From the NCBI GenBank assembly GCA_010032085.1, contig RGYL01000003.1:1-21840 (forward strand): 21,840 nt of DNA. The letters are read 5' to 3'. The stretch comes from Actinomycetota bacterium (GTDB lineage: Bacteria; Actinomycetota; Actinomycetes; Nanopelagicales; Nanopelagicaceae). Below, piece after piece: positions 1 through 6,788 of this stretch. Numbering within the stretch: position 1 is the stretch's first letter; the number at the start of each line of letters is the position of its first letter. The notes beneath the pieces were generated by a model that saw nothing but the letters and a program-made list of their open reading frames with translations, had not been told where the DNA came from and searched no databases. A program made the position numbers and the translations under genes.

Positions 1-994
1 TGCTTAGATCAATCGTGTCAAGCGCTTTGGGAACAGTTGATATCGGTTTCATCGCGGCGCGCACCCGCAGAACTTCCCCCGTGCTCATTCCACCTTCGGT
101 ACCCCCGGCGCGGTGTGTTCTACGTGAAATCTTTCCGGAAGCATCTCGCTCAATTTCATCGTGGGCCAGAGAACCTCGTCGAGCCGCCGATAGAAACCCA
201 TCACCTAACTCGACACCTTTTATTGCCTGAATACCCATAAGAGCGCCAGCAAGACGTGAATCTAATCTTCTATCCCAATGAACATGTGAACCTAAACCGG
301 GCATTACGCCATAGGAGAGAACTTCAACTACTCCGCCTAATGTGTCGCCCTCTTTATGTGCCGTTTCAATCTCAGCAACCATGGCCTTCGCTGATTCGAA
401 ATCAAAACAGCGGACTGGATCCTCATCAATTCTCGATAAATCACTTGGTCTAGGTAGTGGCGAATTTTCTGGGGTCGCAATTGAGCCAATCCTCACCACA
501 TGGGAGAAGATTTCGATACCCGCCACTTGTTTGAGGAAAGCTCGAGCGACAGATCCAAGCGCAACTCGCATCGCAGTTTCTCTTGCTGAAGCTCGTTCCA
601 GAATTGGTCTGGCATCGTTAAAGTCGTATTTTTGCATTCCAACTAGATCTGCGTGTCCTGGGCGTGGTCTTGTAAGCGGAGCGTTTCGAGCTAGTTCGGA
701 CAATTCACTTTCTGCAACGGGGTCTGCCGACATAATCTTTTCCCATTTAGGCCACTCGCTATTCGCAACTTCTATAGCGATTGGACCGCCCTGGGTTAGA
801 CCGTGGCGAACTCCCCCAAGAATTCGCAGTTCATCTGCTTCAAATTTTTGCCGTGCGCCACGACCAAAGCCAAGTCGCCGGCGAGCTAAATCGGCTTTAA
901 TCTCATCAGAAGTGATGCGAATCTGAGCAGGAAGGCCTTCAATTATTCCAACCAAACTAGGGCCATGAGATTCACCCGCGGTAAGCCAACGCAC
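1..994 (-). CDS. aroC: Chorismate synthase (3' end outside window)
   Basis: Converts 5-enolpyruvylshikimate-3-phosphate to chorismate, the last common step of aromatic amino acid synthesis, using reduced FMN in the cytoplasm. I translated the minus strand directly: an uninterrupted frame of 331 codons runs off the left edge, against a usual length near 390 to 400, so about the last 60 residues are missing. It begins MRWLTAGESHG, with the conserved GESHG (His10 catalytic). Later come RPGHADL, the LERASARETA signature, HWDRRLDSRL and GGMSTGEVLRVRAAMKPIST, all typical of AroC. I chose the GTG at 994 because it aligns with the family start. A TTG two codons earlier (1000) directly follows an in-frame TAA and is less likely. 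It lies 23 bases below the prepilin peptidase stop and has no good Shine-Dalgarno; a -10-like box is listed separately. Confidence 0.96.
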   Translation of the reverse strand, partial: MRWLTAGESHGPSLVGIIEGLPAQIRITSDEIKADLARRRLGFGRGARQKFEADELRILGGVRHGLTQGGPIAIEVANSEWPKWEKIMSADPVAESELSELARNAPLTRPRPGHADLVGMQKYDFNDARPILERASARETAMRVALGSVARAFLKQVAGIEIFSHVVRIGSIATPENSPLPRPSDLSRIDEDPVRCFDFESAKAMVAEIETAHKEGDTLGGVVEVLSYGVMPGLGSHVHWDRRLDSRLAGALMGIQAIKGVELGDGFLSAARRGSLAHDEIERDASGKISRRTHRAGGTEGGMSTGEVLRVRAAMKPISTVPKALDTIDLS

Positions 995-999
995 GCCCA

Positions 1000-1005
1000 A
1001 TTATC
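1000..1005 (-). promoter_or_regulatory. Candidate -10 box for leaderless aroC transcript
   Basis: On the minus strand the sequence reads CGATAATTGGGC and then the GTG start. GATAAT matches five of six bases of TATAAT and ends 5 bases before the start codon, so transcription would begin at or next to the GTG. No convincing -35 was seen. The box overlaps the alternative TTG start, which would then not be transcribed. The same CGATAATTG core lies before rel. Prediction from sequence only. Confidence 0.35.
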
Positions 1006-1017
1006 GCAGTAATGTCC

Positions 1018-1389
1018 CTAAAGATGTGTATTAGTTATTAATGAAAAGCTGAAAAATGGTGCGAAGGGAATGCTTGAATGCAATCTTCGACTAATACATA
1101 GGAAGAAACCGGCCAACAGCCAGGCTCCAGCGTGTACCAAAAGGGGGCTAGTCTCATCGGCAACAAGTGCGGCAAGTGGGGCAAGGCGCACATCACCATA
1201 TCCAATTGAGCCATTTGCGACCTTATAAACAAATCCATACACAAGGAAAAGCAAGAGCGCCCAAAAAAGAGTAGCAAGCGATCTCGAGATAAAAAGAATT
1301 GAGTAGCTGAAAAAAAGTATCCGCTTAGGAATTATCCGATATCTGATATCTACTGCTGAGATTAGCGCTAGGAGTCCTAACAGGAACAT
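1018..1389 (-). CDS. Small A24-family prepilin peptidase (TadV/CpaA-like)
   Basis: Predicted inner-membrane aspartyl protease that cleaves leader peptides of type IV pilin-like proteins. The 123-residue product is nearly all hydrophobic and has both catalytic aspartates of the family: Asp14 in SAVDIRYR and Asp66 in the GYGD motif (63-66). A late IPFAPF (107-112) matches the conserved PFxPF segment of prepilin peptidases. It lacks the N-terminal methyltransferase domain and zinc cysteines of long PilD enzymes, so it is of the minimal type and probably cleaves without methylating. Mycobacterium tuberculosis has an equivalent gene next to aroE (from memory). It lies 71 bases downstream of aroE and 23 bases before aroC. 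No pilin or secretion ATPase gene is in the window, so the substrate is unknown. An in-frame TGA just upstream fixes the ATG at 1389. Confidence 0.85.
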   Translation of the reverse strand: MFLLGLLALISAVDIRYRIIPKRILFFSYSILFISRSLATLFWALLLFLVYGFVYKVANGSIGYGDVRLAPLAALVADETSPLLVHAGAWLLAGFFLCISRRLHSSIPFAPFFSFSLITNTHL

Positions 1390-1395
1390 TGCTCA

Positions 1396-1426
1396 ATCGT
1401 AGGAATCCTCTAGTCACGTAAGTAAA
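1396..1426 (-). promoter_or_regulatory. Candidate promoter for prepilin peptidase-aroC
   Basis: In the 71-base gap after aroE the minus strand carries TTTACT (1426-1421), a 19-base spacer, and TACGAT (1401-1396). TACGAT fits the actinobacterial TAnnnT -10 form and ends 6 bases before the ATG at 1389, so a transcript from it would be leaderless. The spacer is longer than ideal. No strong ribosome-binding site lies at normal distance from this ATG. Confidence 0.35.
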
Positions 1427-1460
1427 GACTTTTCTATCTGTGGAAAAAATCGAGTGACAT

Positions 1461-2225
1461 TTAAATCAGCGCGCGTAAGCGCTTGAAAAATTCATCCTTA
1501 TCGATACTGGTATTGCTAAACAGTTCTATTTGAAAAAGCGCCTGGGCTACCAAAAGATCCTTTCCCGATGAATAGCGTGAGGGATCTGTGGATTGGCTAA
1601 GTGGCGTTGGCCAAGGGTGATATAGCGAATCCAAGACATCACCGCGAGGCTTTAGCGCTTTTAGCTCTGCGTCGAAAGCGGTTATCGGAAGCGTGTTAAC
1701 AAGAAGAGTGGCGCTAAATGCATCACCAATTTCATCCCACGGGAGAATCTCTACCCGAGAGTTAGCATTAAGTAATTGTGCATCTCGGTTAGTTGAGCGG
1801 CGATATACCCGGGCCCCAATTTCTTTACCTGCAAGAGCATAAAGGGCCGCCTTAGCAGTTCCACCCGCGCCCAAGATTGCAACATCTCGCAAATCCATGT
1901 TTTTGAGAAGATAGTCAAACCCGAGAACATCTGTGTTATGCCCGTTCCATATTCCATCTTTGGAAACTAAGGTATTGACAGCTGAGATTTTTTTCGCGGT
2001 ACTTGTTGCGAAACCACAAACATCCATTCCTATTGCCTTTAAGGGCATGGTCAGGGAGAAACCATTCCAATCCTGATGAGTCTCTATAAAGTCCTTAAAT
2101 GAATCCTCATCAACTTCGAAACGTTCATAACTTGCTGCAACACCCATGAGCTCATAGGCCGCTTGATGTATCCGCGGCGAGAGGCTGTGATTTATTGGTG
2201 ATCCAAGTACTGCAAGCTTAAGCAT
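1461..2225 (-). CDS. aroE: Shikimate dehydrogenase
   Basis: NADPH-dependent reduction of 3-dehydroshikimate to shikimate, fourth step of the shikimate pathway. Landmarks from the ATG at 2225 are SPINHSLSP near the N-terminus (substrate binding), TMPLK with catalytic Lys63, NTD with Asp99, the dinucleotide-binding loop GAGGTAKAA (about 119-127), NTLP, and the C-terminal GKDLLVAQA helix. The length of about 254 residues suits the family. The ATG overlaps the mltG stop as TGATG, which suggests translational coupling. A TTG one codon upstream (2228) is possible but less likely. The second residue of the catalytic VTxPxK-type motif is somewhat divergent (LTMPLK), but the lysine is intact. It shares a pathway with aroC less than 500 bases downstream. 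Confidence 0.95.
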   Translation of the reverse strand: MLKLAVLGSPINHSLSPRIHQAAYELMGVAASYERFEVDEDSFKDFIETHQDWNGFSLTMPLKAIGMDVCGFATSTAKKISAVNTLVSKDGIWNGHNTDVLGFDYLLKNMDLRDVAILGAGGTAKAALYALAGKEIGARVYRRSTNRDAQLLNANSRVEILPWDEIGDAFSATLLVNTLPITAFDAELKALKPRGDVLDSLYHPWPTPLSQSTDPSRYSSGKDLLVAQALFQIELFSNTSIDKDEFFKRLRALI

Positions 2226-3250
2226 CAATCGAATTTACCATCTGCGTAATTGCGCTTGTATTCAGATTTAAAGCGCAGGAACTCCTCATAAGACTTTGTA
2301 AACCTCGTATCGTTAGGTAGAACGGTCACAAAATAAAGCCAATCTCCGGGCTCTGGATTCAAAGTTGACTCAATCGCCTTTAATGTGGGACTGCCGATCG
2401 GCCCCGGTGGTAGGCCACGATAGAGGTAAGTGTTGTATGGATTTCTTATTTGAGTGTCTCTTTTGGAGAGCGCAATCTCTCCGCGAGAATCAAGGATGAA
2501 GTGAACCGTCGAATCGAATTGAAGTGGCATACCTCTTTCAAGTCGGTTGTAGACGACTCTTGCAACTTTGCCAAAAACATCTGGCGTTCCCTCCCCCTCA
2601 ACTAGAGAGGCAATGATTAATAACTCCTCTGGAGTCAGATTTCCAAAACGCCACTGCACATCTTGAGTAATAAAATTGAATTTCTCTAACATCGATGCGA
2701 TCGCCGATGCGGCGCTCGTACCCTTTGGGTAAGAGTAGAAGGCGGGATAGAGAAAACCCTCTATGCTCCTTGACTGGAAAAGTTCTGGAGCTTTAGCAGA
2801 TTTCATCGCAGATGCAATCTCATCCTTTTCAAAACCTGCCTTTATCAACTCGTCTTTAATTTCACTTAGCCGTGCGCCATCTCTTACGCGCACGAGATTT
2901 ACAATTCGCTTCGCATCTAAGAGCTGAAGGACTGCTTCTCGGGCAGGAATTCTTGTTTCAATGCGATGCTCACCCGGGGCTATCCGCTCGCTCTCAGGGT
3001 TAGAAACAGCGGCGCGAAAATAAGCTAATGAGGATTTCACGACAGAGTTTTCTTCAAGGAGGGCTCCTATCTCAGAGCCGGTCATTCCTTTCTCAATATG
3101 AATAACGACCTCACCTCCACGATTACTACCATCAAAGTCGGGAGCTGCTGTGACACCCGGGGCAATAGCTCTTAGCCCTAAGGTAAAAAGGAGTATAAAT
3201 ACTCCGGCGCCTGCGAGATTTCTAAACGCATGGACTCTTTGATTACTCAT
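2225..3250 (-). CDS. mltG: Endolytic murein transglycosylase MltG (YceG)
   Basis: Membrane-anchored lytic transglycosylase that cuts nascent glycan strands and so helps set peptidoglycan chain length. The 341-residue protein has a short cytoplasmic N-terminus, one membrane segment (about 12-30), a LysM-like region (about 45-110), and the YceG catalytic domain. Recognisable motifs are EGFLYPA (164-170), ASLVEGEG with the presumed catalytic Glu218, VYNRLERGMPLQFDST (233-248), YNTYLYRGLPPGPIGSP (272-288) and a C-terminal YFVTVLPN. Its ATG lies inside the end of ruvX (8-base overlap) and its TGA overlaps the aroE start, so it sits in a coupled alaS-ruvX-mltG-aroE block. The neighbouring recombination and shikimate genes give no further clue to its role. 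Confidence 0.95.
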   Translation of the reverse strand: MSNQRVHAFRNLAGAGVFILLFTLGLRAIAPGVTAAPDFDGSNRGGEVVIHIEKGMTGSEIGALLEENSVVKSSLAYFRAAVSNPESERIAPGEHRIETRIPAREAVLQLLDAKRIVNLVRVRDGARLSEIKDELIKAGFEKDEIASAMKSAKAPELFQSRSIEGFLYPAFYSYPKGTSAASAIASMLEKFNFITQDVQWRFGNLTPEELLIIASLVEGEGTPDVFGKVARVVYNRLERGMPLQFDSTVHFILDSRGEIALSKRDTQIRNPYNTYLYRGLPPGPIGSPTLKAIESTLNPEPGDWLYFVTVLPNDTRFTKSYEEFLRFKSEYKRNYADGKFD

Positions 3251-3677
3251 TCACAGCTTCTCCAAAACGTTTACCAGAGCTTCGCTCTCCTGAAAGTGAA
3301 AAATCAAGGATTTCAGCGGCGGCAACGGCATCAACACCAAAGCGCTCCACTATTTCTTTTGCCTTGGCAGCGCTCTTGGTCGAAAGGCGCTCATCTACAA
3401 GATAAACAGGTGCAACTTTGATAGCTGCAATTTTCTTTGCTACCTCCCTTACCAGTCGGGCTGACTCTCCCTCAACGCCTGATAGGTGAGCTGGCAGGCC
3501 AAGATAAATTGCGGCGATCTCATACTCCCCTCTAATCTCTAGTAATCGATCTAGCAATGTTGAACTCGATATCGTTTCAAGTGGGGTTGCAATCAAGCCA
3601 TTGATATCGCTTATGGCAATTCCAGATCGAACCTGGCCGTAATCAATCGCTAGCCGACGACCGCTCGGCAGAGACAT
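3243..3677 (-). CDS. ruvX: Holliday junction resolvase-like protein RuvX/YqgF
   Basis: RNase H-fold nuclease of the YqgF family, implicated in 16S rRNA 5' end processing and in resolving branched DNA. At 144 residues it is of normal size. The acidic active-site positions are present: Asp12 in AIDYGQVRSG, Glu96 in VDERLST and Asp116 in VDAVAAAEIL. YLGLP (58-62) matches the usual VGLP strand. The ATG shares one base with the alaS stop (TAATG), and its own stop lies inside mltG. GGGAAG about 8 bases upstream of the ATG may act as ribosome-binding site. The order alaS-ruvX-mltG-aroE is typical of Actinobacteria. Confidence 0.93.
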   Translation of the reverse strand: MSLPSGRRLAIDYGQVRSGIAISDINGLIATPLETISSSTLLDRLLEIRGEYEIAAIYLGLPAHLSGVEGESARLVREVAKKIAAIKVAPVYLVDERLSTKSAAKAKEIVERFGVDAVAAAEILDFSLSGERSSGKRFGEAVNE

Positions 3678-6352
3678 TAATTCTTCCCAAGACTTTCTTT
3701 AATCGCGGAAATTGCCTCACCAATCTTGCCAATAGAGACTCCACCACCTTGAGCGAAATCATCCTTTCCGCCTCCACCGCCACCGAGTATTCCGGAAGCC
3801 AACTTCACCAAGGCTCCTGCTTTAACTCCGGATTGCCGGGCGCTTTCATCAACTGCGCTTACTAGCGCAACCCTTTCCTCTATTTCTGCTGAGAAAACTA
3901 CAACGCTCTTCGGGATCCGGGAGCGGGCATCAAGAGCTAAGGTACGCAGTTCTTCAGCCGACAATTCATCTTTGAAGTGATGTGAGATGAAAGCAATACC
4001 GTTTATGCCCTCTACCTTTTTTATCAATTCCGGAAGTTGGGTTTGGGCAGCCGATAAGCGAGCAGCGCGGAACTCTTTCTCCATCTCCTTCATTTTTGCT
4101 AAGAGTTTTGAGATGCGTTCTGGCAGCTCTTCGACCTTTGCGCCCTTAATTAATTCAGTTAAGGAATTCAGAATCACATGCTCACGTGCTAAGAATTTAA
4201 ATGCATCAACCCCCACTAACGCTTCAACGCGTCTTACACCCGCACCGATAGAGGATTCGGAGAGCAACTTAATTAACCCCAACTCACCTGAGTGCGAGAC
4301 GTGGGTACCACCACAGAGCTCCTTAGCCCACTCTCCCACGCTCACTACGCGAACTCGTTCGCCATACTTTTCACCAAAAAGTGCCATTGCGCCGATAGCT
4401 TTCGCATCTGAAATAGACATCTCCGCTGCACTTACCTCTAAATTTTCGGCAAGAAGCAAGTTCACTCGCATCTCTACTTCTTCCAAAACCGATGTTGGAA
4501 CCGCTCCTGCGGCCGGAAAATCAAAACGGAATCTTCCCGGTGCATTCTCAGAACCGGCTTGGGTGGCTGTTTCTCCCAAAATTTCTCGAAATGCTTTGTG
4601 AACCATGTGAGTTGCCGTATGCGCGCGAGAGATTCCTATCCGCCGCTCTCTATCTATGAGGGCTTGAGCTCCCACGCCATGAGTTATTTGACCATCCTTC
4701 ACCCGACCGCGATGCACAAAAACCCCCGGTAGCGGTGCCTGAACGTCATCAATTTCAACAACCGCGCCATCAATAGTTGTTATTGATCCACCATCTGCGA
4801 GTTGACCGCCACCCTCTGCGTAGAAAGGTGTTCGATCTAAAATGATTTCGACTTCATCTCCTGCGCTAGCAGACTTCTCACTCTTGCCGTTTACCAAGAT
4901 TCCTACGAGGTTGGCTTCAGCAGCAAAATTCTCATACCCAACGAACTCCAGTCGTTTGGCTGATTCAGCAATCTTCCTATATTCACTTAGATCGGTGTGC
5001 CCAGTTTTCTTTGCTTTTGCATCGGCTTTTGCGCGATCGCGTTGCTCACTCATCAATCTCTTAAAACCAGCAGCATCAATACTCAAACCATGTTCTGCTG
5101 CCATTTCAAGCGTTAAATCGAAAGGAAATCCGTATGTGTCATGAAGTTTAAAGGCATCTTCACCGGAAATGACAGTCGCGCCAGCTGCGCTGAGGGAACT
5201 ACGCGCTTGGTCGAAAATCAATGTTCCACTCTTTAGAGTTGAGAGGAAAGCCTCCTCTTCTGCCTGCGCGATCTTTACTATTCTCTCTTTATCGAGATTT
5301 AGCTCCGGATATTGTGGACCCATCGCCTCAATAGAGGCTTCTATAAGATCTTTTGTATTTCTATCTGCTGCACCTAACAGACGCATATTTCGTATGGTTC
5401 TTCGCATCATCCGGCGAAGAACATAACCTCGCCCTTCATTTCCGGGAATCACACCGTCGCCGATTAACATGGTGGCAGTCCGTGCATGATCAGCCACAAC
5501 TCTTAGTGAAATATCTTCTTTGGCGCCGGCGCCGTATTTCACGCCAGAAAGATCGCTTGCTTTATTCAATATGTGAGCTGTGGTGTCGATTTCATAAATG
5601 TTTTCAACACCTTGCAGCAACGCGGCAGTACGTTCAAGTCCGAGGCCAGTATCAATATTTTTAGCTGGTAACTCACCAAGGATTGGATATCCCTCTTTTC
5701 CAGGTCCTTCGCCGCGGACATTTTGCATGAAAACAAGATTCCAAATTTCAAGATAGCGATCCTCATCTGCGATGGGTCCGCCTTCTTTTCCGTATTTAGG
5801 GCCACGATCAAAGTAGATTTCAGAGCACGGACCGCAGGGGCCAGGAACGCCCATGGACCAGAAATTATCTGCCATGCCTCGCCTTTGTATCTTCTCTTTT
5901 GGGACACCAATTTTCTTATGCCAGATATCTGCCGCCTCGTCGTCATCCAAATAAACCGTCACCCAAAGTTTCGACTCTTCAAATCCATAACCACCTTCTG
6001 ATTGGGGTTTGGTTAAGAGTTCCCAAGCCAATTGGATTGCACCTTCTTTGAAGTAATCGCCGAAGGAAAAATTGCCGCACATCTGAAAGAACGAAGCGTG
6101 GCGAGTAGTCTTTCCAACTTCATCAATATCGAGTGTGCGGACACATTTCTGAACCGAAGTTGCTCGCCTATATGGAGCGGCTATTTCGCCAAGAAAGTAC
6201 GGCTTAAATGGCACCATTCCCGCATTGACGAGTAGAAGATTTGGATCATTAAGAATTAACGAAGCCGATGGAACAACCGAGTGAGTTAGTTTAAGAGAGT
6301 TGCCATTCTCGAAGAACTTGAGCCAACGATTTCTAATCTCTTCAGATTTCAC
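3677..6352 (-). CDS. alaS: Alanyl-tRNA synthetase
   Basis: Class II synthetase that charges tRNA-Ala and hydrolyses mischarged Ser/Gly-tRNA-Ala. The 891 residues match the family length. Order of parts: catalytic core (about 1-240) with PSASLILNDPNLLLVNAGM and RTLDIDEVG; tRNA-recognition helices (about 240-460) including RRMMRRTIRN; editing domain with zinc ligands HTATH (His578, His582) and CGGTH (Cys680, His684); coiled-coil C-Ala region ending in a glycine run near 865-880 (GGGGGGKDD), which is normal for AlaRS. The start is GTG, six bases after the DUF948 stop; the GAGGAG inside the end of that gene lies about 12 bases upstream and may serve it. The stop overlaps the ruvX start. Confidence 0.97.
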   Translation of the reverse strand: MKSEEIRNRWLKFFENGNSLKLTHSVVPSASLILNDPNLLLVNAGMVPFKPYFLGEIAAPYRRATSVQKCVRTLDIDEVGKTTRHASFFQMCGNFSFGDYFKEGAIQLAWELLTKPQSEGGYGFEESKLWVTVYLDDDEAADIWHKKIGVPKEKIQRRGMADNFWSMGVPGPCGPCSEIYFDRGPKYGKEGGPIADEDRYLEIWNLVFMQNVRGEGPGKEGYPILGELPAKNIDTGLGLERTAALLQGVENIYEIDTTAHILNKASDLSGVKYGAGAKEDISLRVVADHARTATMLIGDGVIPGNEGRGYVLRRMMRRTIRNMRLLGAADRNTKDLIEASIEAMGPQYPELNLDKERIVKIAQAEEEAFLSTLKSGTLIFDQARSSLSAAGATVISGEDAFKLHDTYGFPFDLTLEMAAEHGLSIDAAGFKRLMSEQRDRAKADAKAKKTGHTDLSEYRKIAESAKRLEFVGYENFAAEANLVGILVNGKSEKSASAGDEVEIILDRTPFYAEGGGQLADGGSITTIDGAVVEIDDVQAPLPGVFVHRGRVKDGQITHGVGAQALIDRERRIGISRAHTATHMVHKAFREILGETATQAGSENAPGRFRFDFPAAGAVPTSVLEEVEMRVNLLLAENLEVSAAEMSISDAKAIGAMALFGEKYGERVRVVSVGEWAKELCGGTHVSHSGELGLIKLLSESSIGAGVRRVEALVGVDAFKFLAREHVILNSLTELIKGAKVEELPERISKLLAKMKEMEKEFRAARLSAAQTQLPELIKKVEGINGIAFISHHFKDELSAEELRTLALDARSRIPKSVVVFSAEIEERVALVSAVDESARQSGVKAGALVKLASGILGGGGGGKDDFAQGGGVSIGKIGEAISAIKESLGKN

Positions 6353-6358
6353 GATCGA

Positions 6359-6766
6359 CTAGAACTCCTCGTCGTCGAATTGATCTCGCTCCGCCTTCTT
6401 TCGCGAGCTTTTCGTCTTCTTCCCCTTTTTATTCTTACGAAGTTGCGCTGCCGTTAACACGGCGCCAGCTGCCTTCATAGCAACTTGGTTTTTATCTAGA
6501 AAGGTTGTGGTTGATTCGGCAATCTTTGTACTCACATCATCGATAGTCCGAGTTACCTTATTTATAGTCTCAAGGGGGCCGTTAACCAACTCTACGGTTG
6601 TAGTTACTTCATTAATAAGTGGGGTGGTCTCTTCGGTAAAACTTCTAACCGCGGTACCGACTTCATCGATCGCCCGACCCAGCCTGATAACGGCGTAAGC
6701 AAGTGCAAGAGCAAAAATTAGTAGCGCACTTGCGGCAATAATTCCTGCGATTCCTCCGGCGCTCAT
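6359..6766 (-). CDS. DUF948 membrane protein with basic tail
   Basis: Unknown function. The 135-residue protein has an N-terminal membrane segment (about 6-28), then a helical, Thr/Glu-rich region (about 33-100) with a heptad-like pattern (VGTAVRSF, LINEVTTTVELV, ETINKVTRTIDDV), and ends in a strongly basic stretch (RKNKKGKKTKSSRKK, about 109-123) followed by an acidic end, DQFDDEEF. This is the layout of DUF948 proteins, which I know beside alaS in other Actinobacteria. It is probably anchored in the membrane with the coiled coil and tail in the cytoplasm. It ends 6 bases before alaS and starts 22 bases after the FtsH-like gene. The ATG has no Shine-Dalgarno but a -10-like box 6 bases upstream. 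Confidence 0.8.
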   Translation of the reverse strand: MSAGGIAGIIAASALLIFALALAYAVIRLGRAIDEVGTAVRSFTEETTPLINEVTTTVELVNGPLETINKVTRTIDDVSTKIAESTTTFLDKNQVAMKAAGAVLTAAQLRKNKKGKKTKSSRKKAERDQFDDEEF

Positions 6767-6772
6767 GAACGA

Positions 6773-6778
6773 ATCTTA
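6773..6778 (-). promoter_or_regulatory. Candidate -10 box for leaderless DUF948-alaS transcript
   Basis: On the minus strand the 22-base gap reads TTAGATAAGATTCGTTC and then ATG. TAAGAT fits TAnnnT and TATAAT (four of six) and ends 6 bases before the ATG at 6766. No Shine-Dalgarno is present between. I found no good -35 at 16 to 19 bases. If real, DUF948 and alaS can be transcribed apart from aspS and the protease gene. Confidence 0.35.
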
Positions 6779-6788
6779 TCTAACGTGC

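Noticed and set aside
342..926. Plus-strand open frame of 194 codons
   Set aside because: It lies entirely within aroC on the other strand, whose translation matches chorismate synthase throughout. The plus-strand product resembles no family I know.
1018..1389. Prepilin peptidase as a truncated pseudogene
   Set aside because: Short, but both catalytic aspartates and the C-terminal motif are present, the frame is open, and minimal enzymes near this size exist.
3726..3790. Glycine-codon run near the alaS 3' end as a possible simple repeat or slippage site
   Set aside because: A glycine-rich stretch at this place is a normal part of the AlaRS C-terminal domain, and the codons are mixed.
3987..4601. 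Plus-strand open frame of 204 codons
   Set aside because: Antisense shadow of the alaS editing domain and C-terminal region; Ser/Ala/Arg-rich composition is typical of such shadows.
5566..5946. Minus-strand 126-codon frame within alaS
   Set aside because: Same strand but another frame of alaS; alaS is continuous and intact here.
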